A stretch of DNA of 64,000 bases from Gorsachius magnificus (Eukaryota; Chordata; Aves; Pelecaniformes; Ardeidae). Within the stretch, counting starts at the first letter, position 1, and every line of letters begins with the position of its first letter. Position numbers and translations under genes: made by a program. Positions 62,481-64,000 of this stretch are shown here, piece after piece. The DNA is taken from assembly GCA_034008185.1 (NCBI GenBank), contig CM067081.1, positions 109,625,265-109,689,264 of the forward strand, read 5' to 3'. The notes under the pieces are model-generated. The model was not told the origin of the DNA, did not search any database, and was given only the letters and a program-made list of their open reading frames with translations.

Positions 62481-64000
62481 GTCCTCTCAGAGCCTCCTAT
62501 GTGACACCTGGTAGGCATTTAAACGGTCACCCAACTATTATGCATTAAAATAATGTCAGGGGTGTTCACTGGGTCATATACATAACTTTTGCACAAACGT
62601 TCGTAATATTTTAAGAGATTGAATATGTTAACAGTCCATAACCCCGCTGCTGTAAAGGCATAACCCGATTTCACATTGCAAATACATTTATTATCTGTGC
62701 AAAGAGGGCATAATATTCCTCCTCCTAGGCTATAATCTGTGGTAACAATTTTACATTGCTAAAAAAAGAAGTTAATTTCTGTGAATTGCTTAAACCTAAA
62801 AGAAAAAGGGATCGTGGTCTACTACAAAATACAGGCACACTCTGAATATAACATGTTAAAGCTTTTCCAACTAAATACACTTACATGACAGAGACTGGAG
62901 CACTCTACAAAAGATAAAAATATGCTTTTTTTGCTTGAAGATGAAGGTATCCTGAAATCAATTTTACTGAAACAAAATTATGTCTAATTATCAAAATAAT
63001 AGACCTAGAATGTAAATTCATTTCATCTTGGACATACACTAATGCAGCACTTGAAGAGGGATACACTAGAAGGCAGGTAGCTACACTGTCTGAACTCTGC
63101 TCGAAATGGTGACATGAATTGATATAATCAAGGTCAGCAGCAAGAAGGGGAGAAGGACAAGGGAAAAGATTGCAAATGGGCAAAATAAGCACTCGGACAT
63201 CTGCCTCTTTACAACACAAGGAAGGCAAGTTCAAGCCTTTCAGTCAGTAAACGTTCCCCTTCAAGGAGTGCCAATCAAGACAACGAAGCTGCTTGAGGAA
63301 GATGGCAATGCCAGTTACGCTAGTGCTGTCAGGAACGGAGGGGGAAGAGGCAGCTTTTGGCATCCCAGAGCAGCTAGGTCACAGGGTGCTGATTCCAAAG
63401 AGCTGCAAAGTCAGGGGGATTCTCTATGCTGACTGCAATGGGCCCTAGATCACCCTTATGCATCTTTAACTATCCCACTCGTAACGCTGTCATCATGAGC
63501 TTAAGGATGTGACTGGGAAGGAGAGCAGAAATGTCTTTGAAGTCACGAAATATATCCAAGATCCTGGATACTTGCCATTTTAAAACGCTGAGCTGAACGC
63601 ACTCAGCCTTAGCAGCAGGTTAACCGTCTGGAAGCAAGGAGCAAACAAACAGAGAAAAAAATCTACCATGGATGCATCCTCGCTGCCTAACTCCCTCTGA
63701 TTCCAGGCATTCCGGGTGCACTGGAGCCATACCCCCATCACTAGCCAGTCAGGCAGACCCCATGCCTGCAGCCACGCTGGAGCCTGCTCATCCTGCTGCC
63801 GTCCCTGAGACCTGCTAGAAACCAGCTCCAGGGCAAGGGGCTGGTGCTCGGGGCTGCACACATCTGTGCAAGGGAAAACACATGGGCTTAGGTACAGGGT
63901 GTCAGAGAGGCCGAGCAGGCAGAGGGGTTACTCCTGGGAGCAAGGTACTACTGGCAAAGCCACAGCTGTTTTCCTCAGAGCAGGGTTGATGCCGTTCATG
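62481..64000. other. Flank to the right edge, no gene seen
   Basis: AT-rich to about 63240, then increasingly GC-rich (63260-63420 and 63690-63860) without a recognisable gene. A 109-codon minus frame (62905-63234) and a 93-codon minus frame (63580-63861) match nothing known to me. Confidence 0.45.

Noticed and set aside
62076..62504. 142- and 100-codon plus-strand frames in the CpG-rich segment
   Set aside because: They overlap each other in different registers and read as low-complexity R, S, P and Q-rich protein. The CpG island explains the lack of stops.
1..64000. miR-125b-2, the third cluster member
   Set aside because: I looked for the guide sequence beginning TCCCTGAGACCC and its complement on both strands and did not see it. 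It should lie further along the minus strand, below coordinate 1.
1..64000. Endogenous retrovirus, tRNA, rRNA, spliceosomal RNA or CRISPR-like array
   Set aside because: I looked for LTR pairs, gag/pol-like frames, tRNA box motifs, U6/7SK starts and regularly spaced repeats, and saw none. A tool search could still reveal diverged copies.

Overview
The window looks like part of a bird genome. It is AT-rich and gene-poor, has no operon-like coding, and carries a young CR1 retrotransposon on the minus strand (about 25.10-27.06 kb) plus a short CR1 3' tail (31.2 kb). CR1 is the dominant interspersed repeat of birds. Ancient MIR-like and CR1/L3-like relics are scattered through the rest. The species cannot be named from the sequence alone.

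The recognisable genes are two microRNAs at the left edge, both on the minus strand: miR-99a (hairpin about 1134-1214) followed 663 bases downstream by let-7c (hairpin about 387-470). Order, orientation and spacing are those of the vertebrate miR-99a/let-7c/miR-125b-2 cluster, which in human lies in the long non-coding host gene MIR99AHG (LINC00478) on chromosome 21. The third member, miR-125b-2, should lie below coordinate 1. By inference, the other ~62 kb is the upstream part of the same minus-strand host transcription unit or its flank, made of introns, possible non-coding exons and regulatory DNA. No convincing protein-coding exon of a cellular gene was found. Most longer open frames sit in GC-rich, stop-poor patches or in the CR1.

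Layout: 0.4-1.2 kb, microRNA cluster. 1.2-5.2 kb, AT-rich, with a perfect 14-bp inverted repeat at 2.9 kb. 5.25-5.57 kb, compact GC-richer patch with a minus-strand TATA box, a C/EBP-type site and a CACCC motif, a candidate proximal promoter about 4.2 kb upstream of miR-99a. 6.0-6.4 kb, complex unique DNA and a G-rich polypurine tract. 7.4-8.05 and 9.1-9.5 kb, GC-rich islets. 9.5-25 kb, ordinary AT-rich DNA with one weak exon/promoter candidate at 23.1-23.3 kb. 25.1-27.06 kb, CR1. 27-62 kb, AT-rich with old repeat relics, an exon-like islet at 36.55 kb, GC-rich islets at 42 and 46.9 kb, and long T and A tracts at 54.3 and 59.25 kb. 62.09-62.47 kb, a small CpG-island-like segment with a minus-strand splice-donor match at its downstream edge, a candidate distal promoter/first exon of the host gene.

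The strongest claims are the two microRNAs and the CR1. Promoter and exon proposals are hypotheses from sequence motifs only. I did not find a clearly new biological system.
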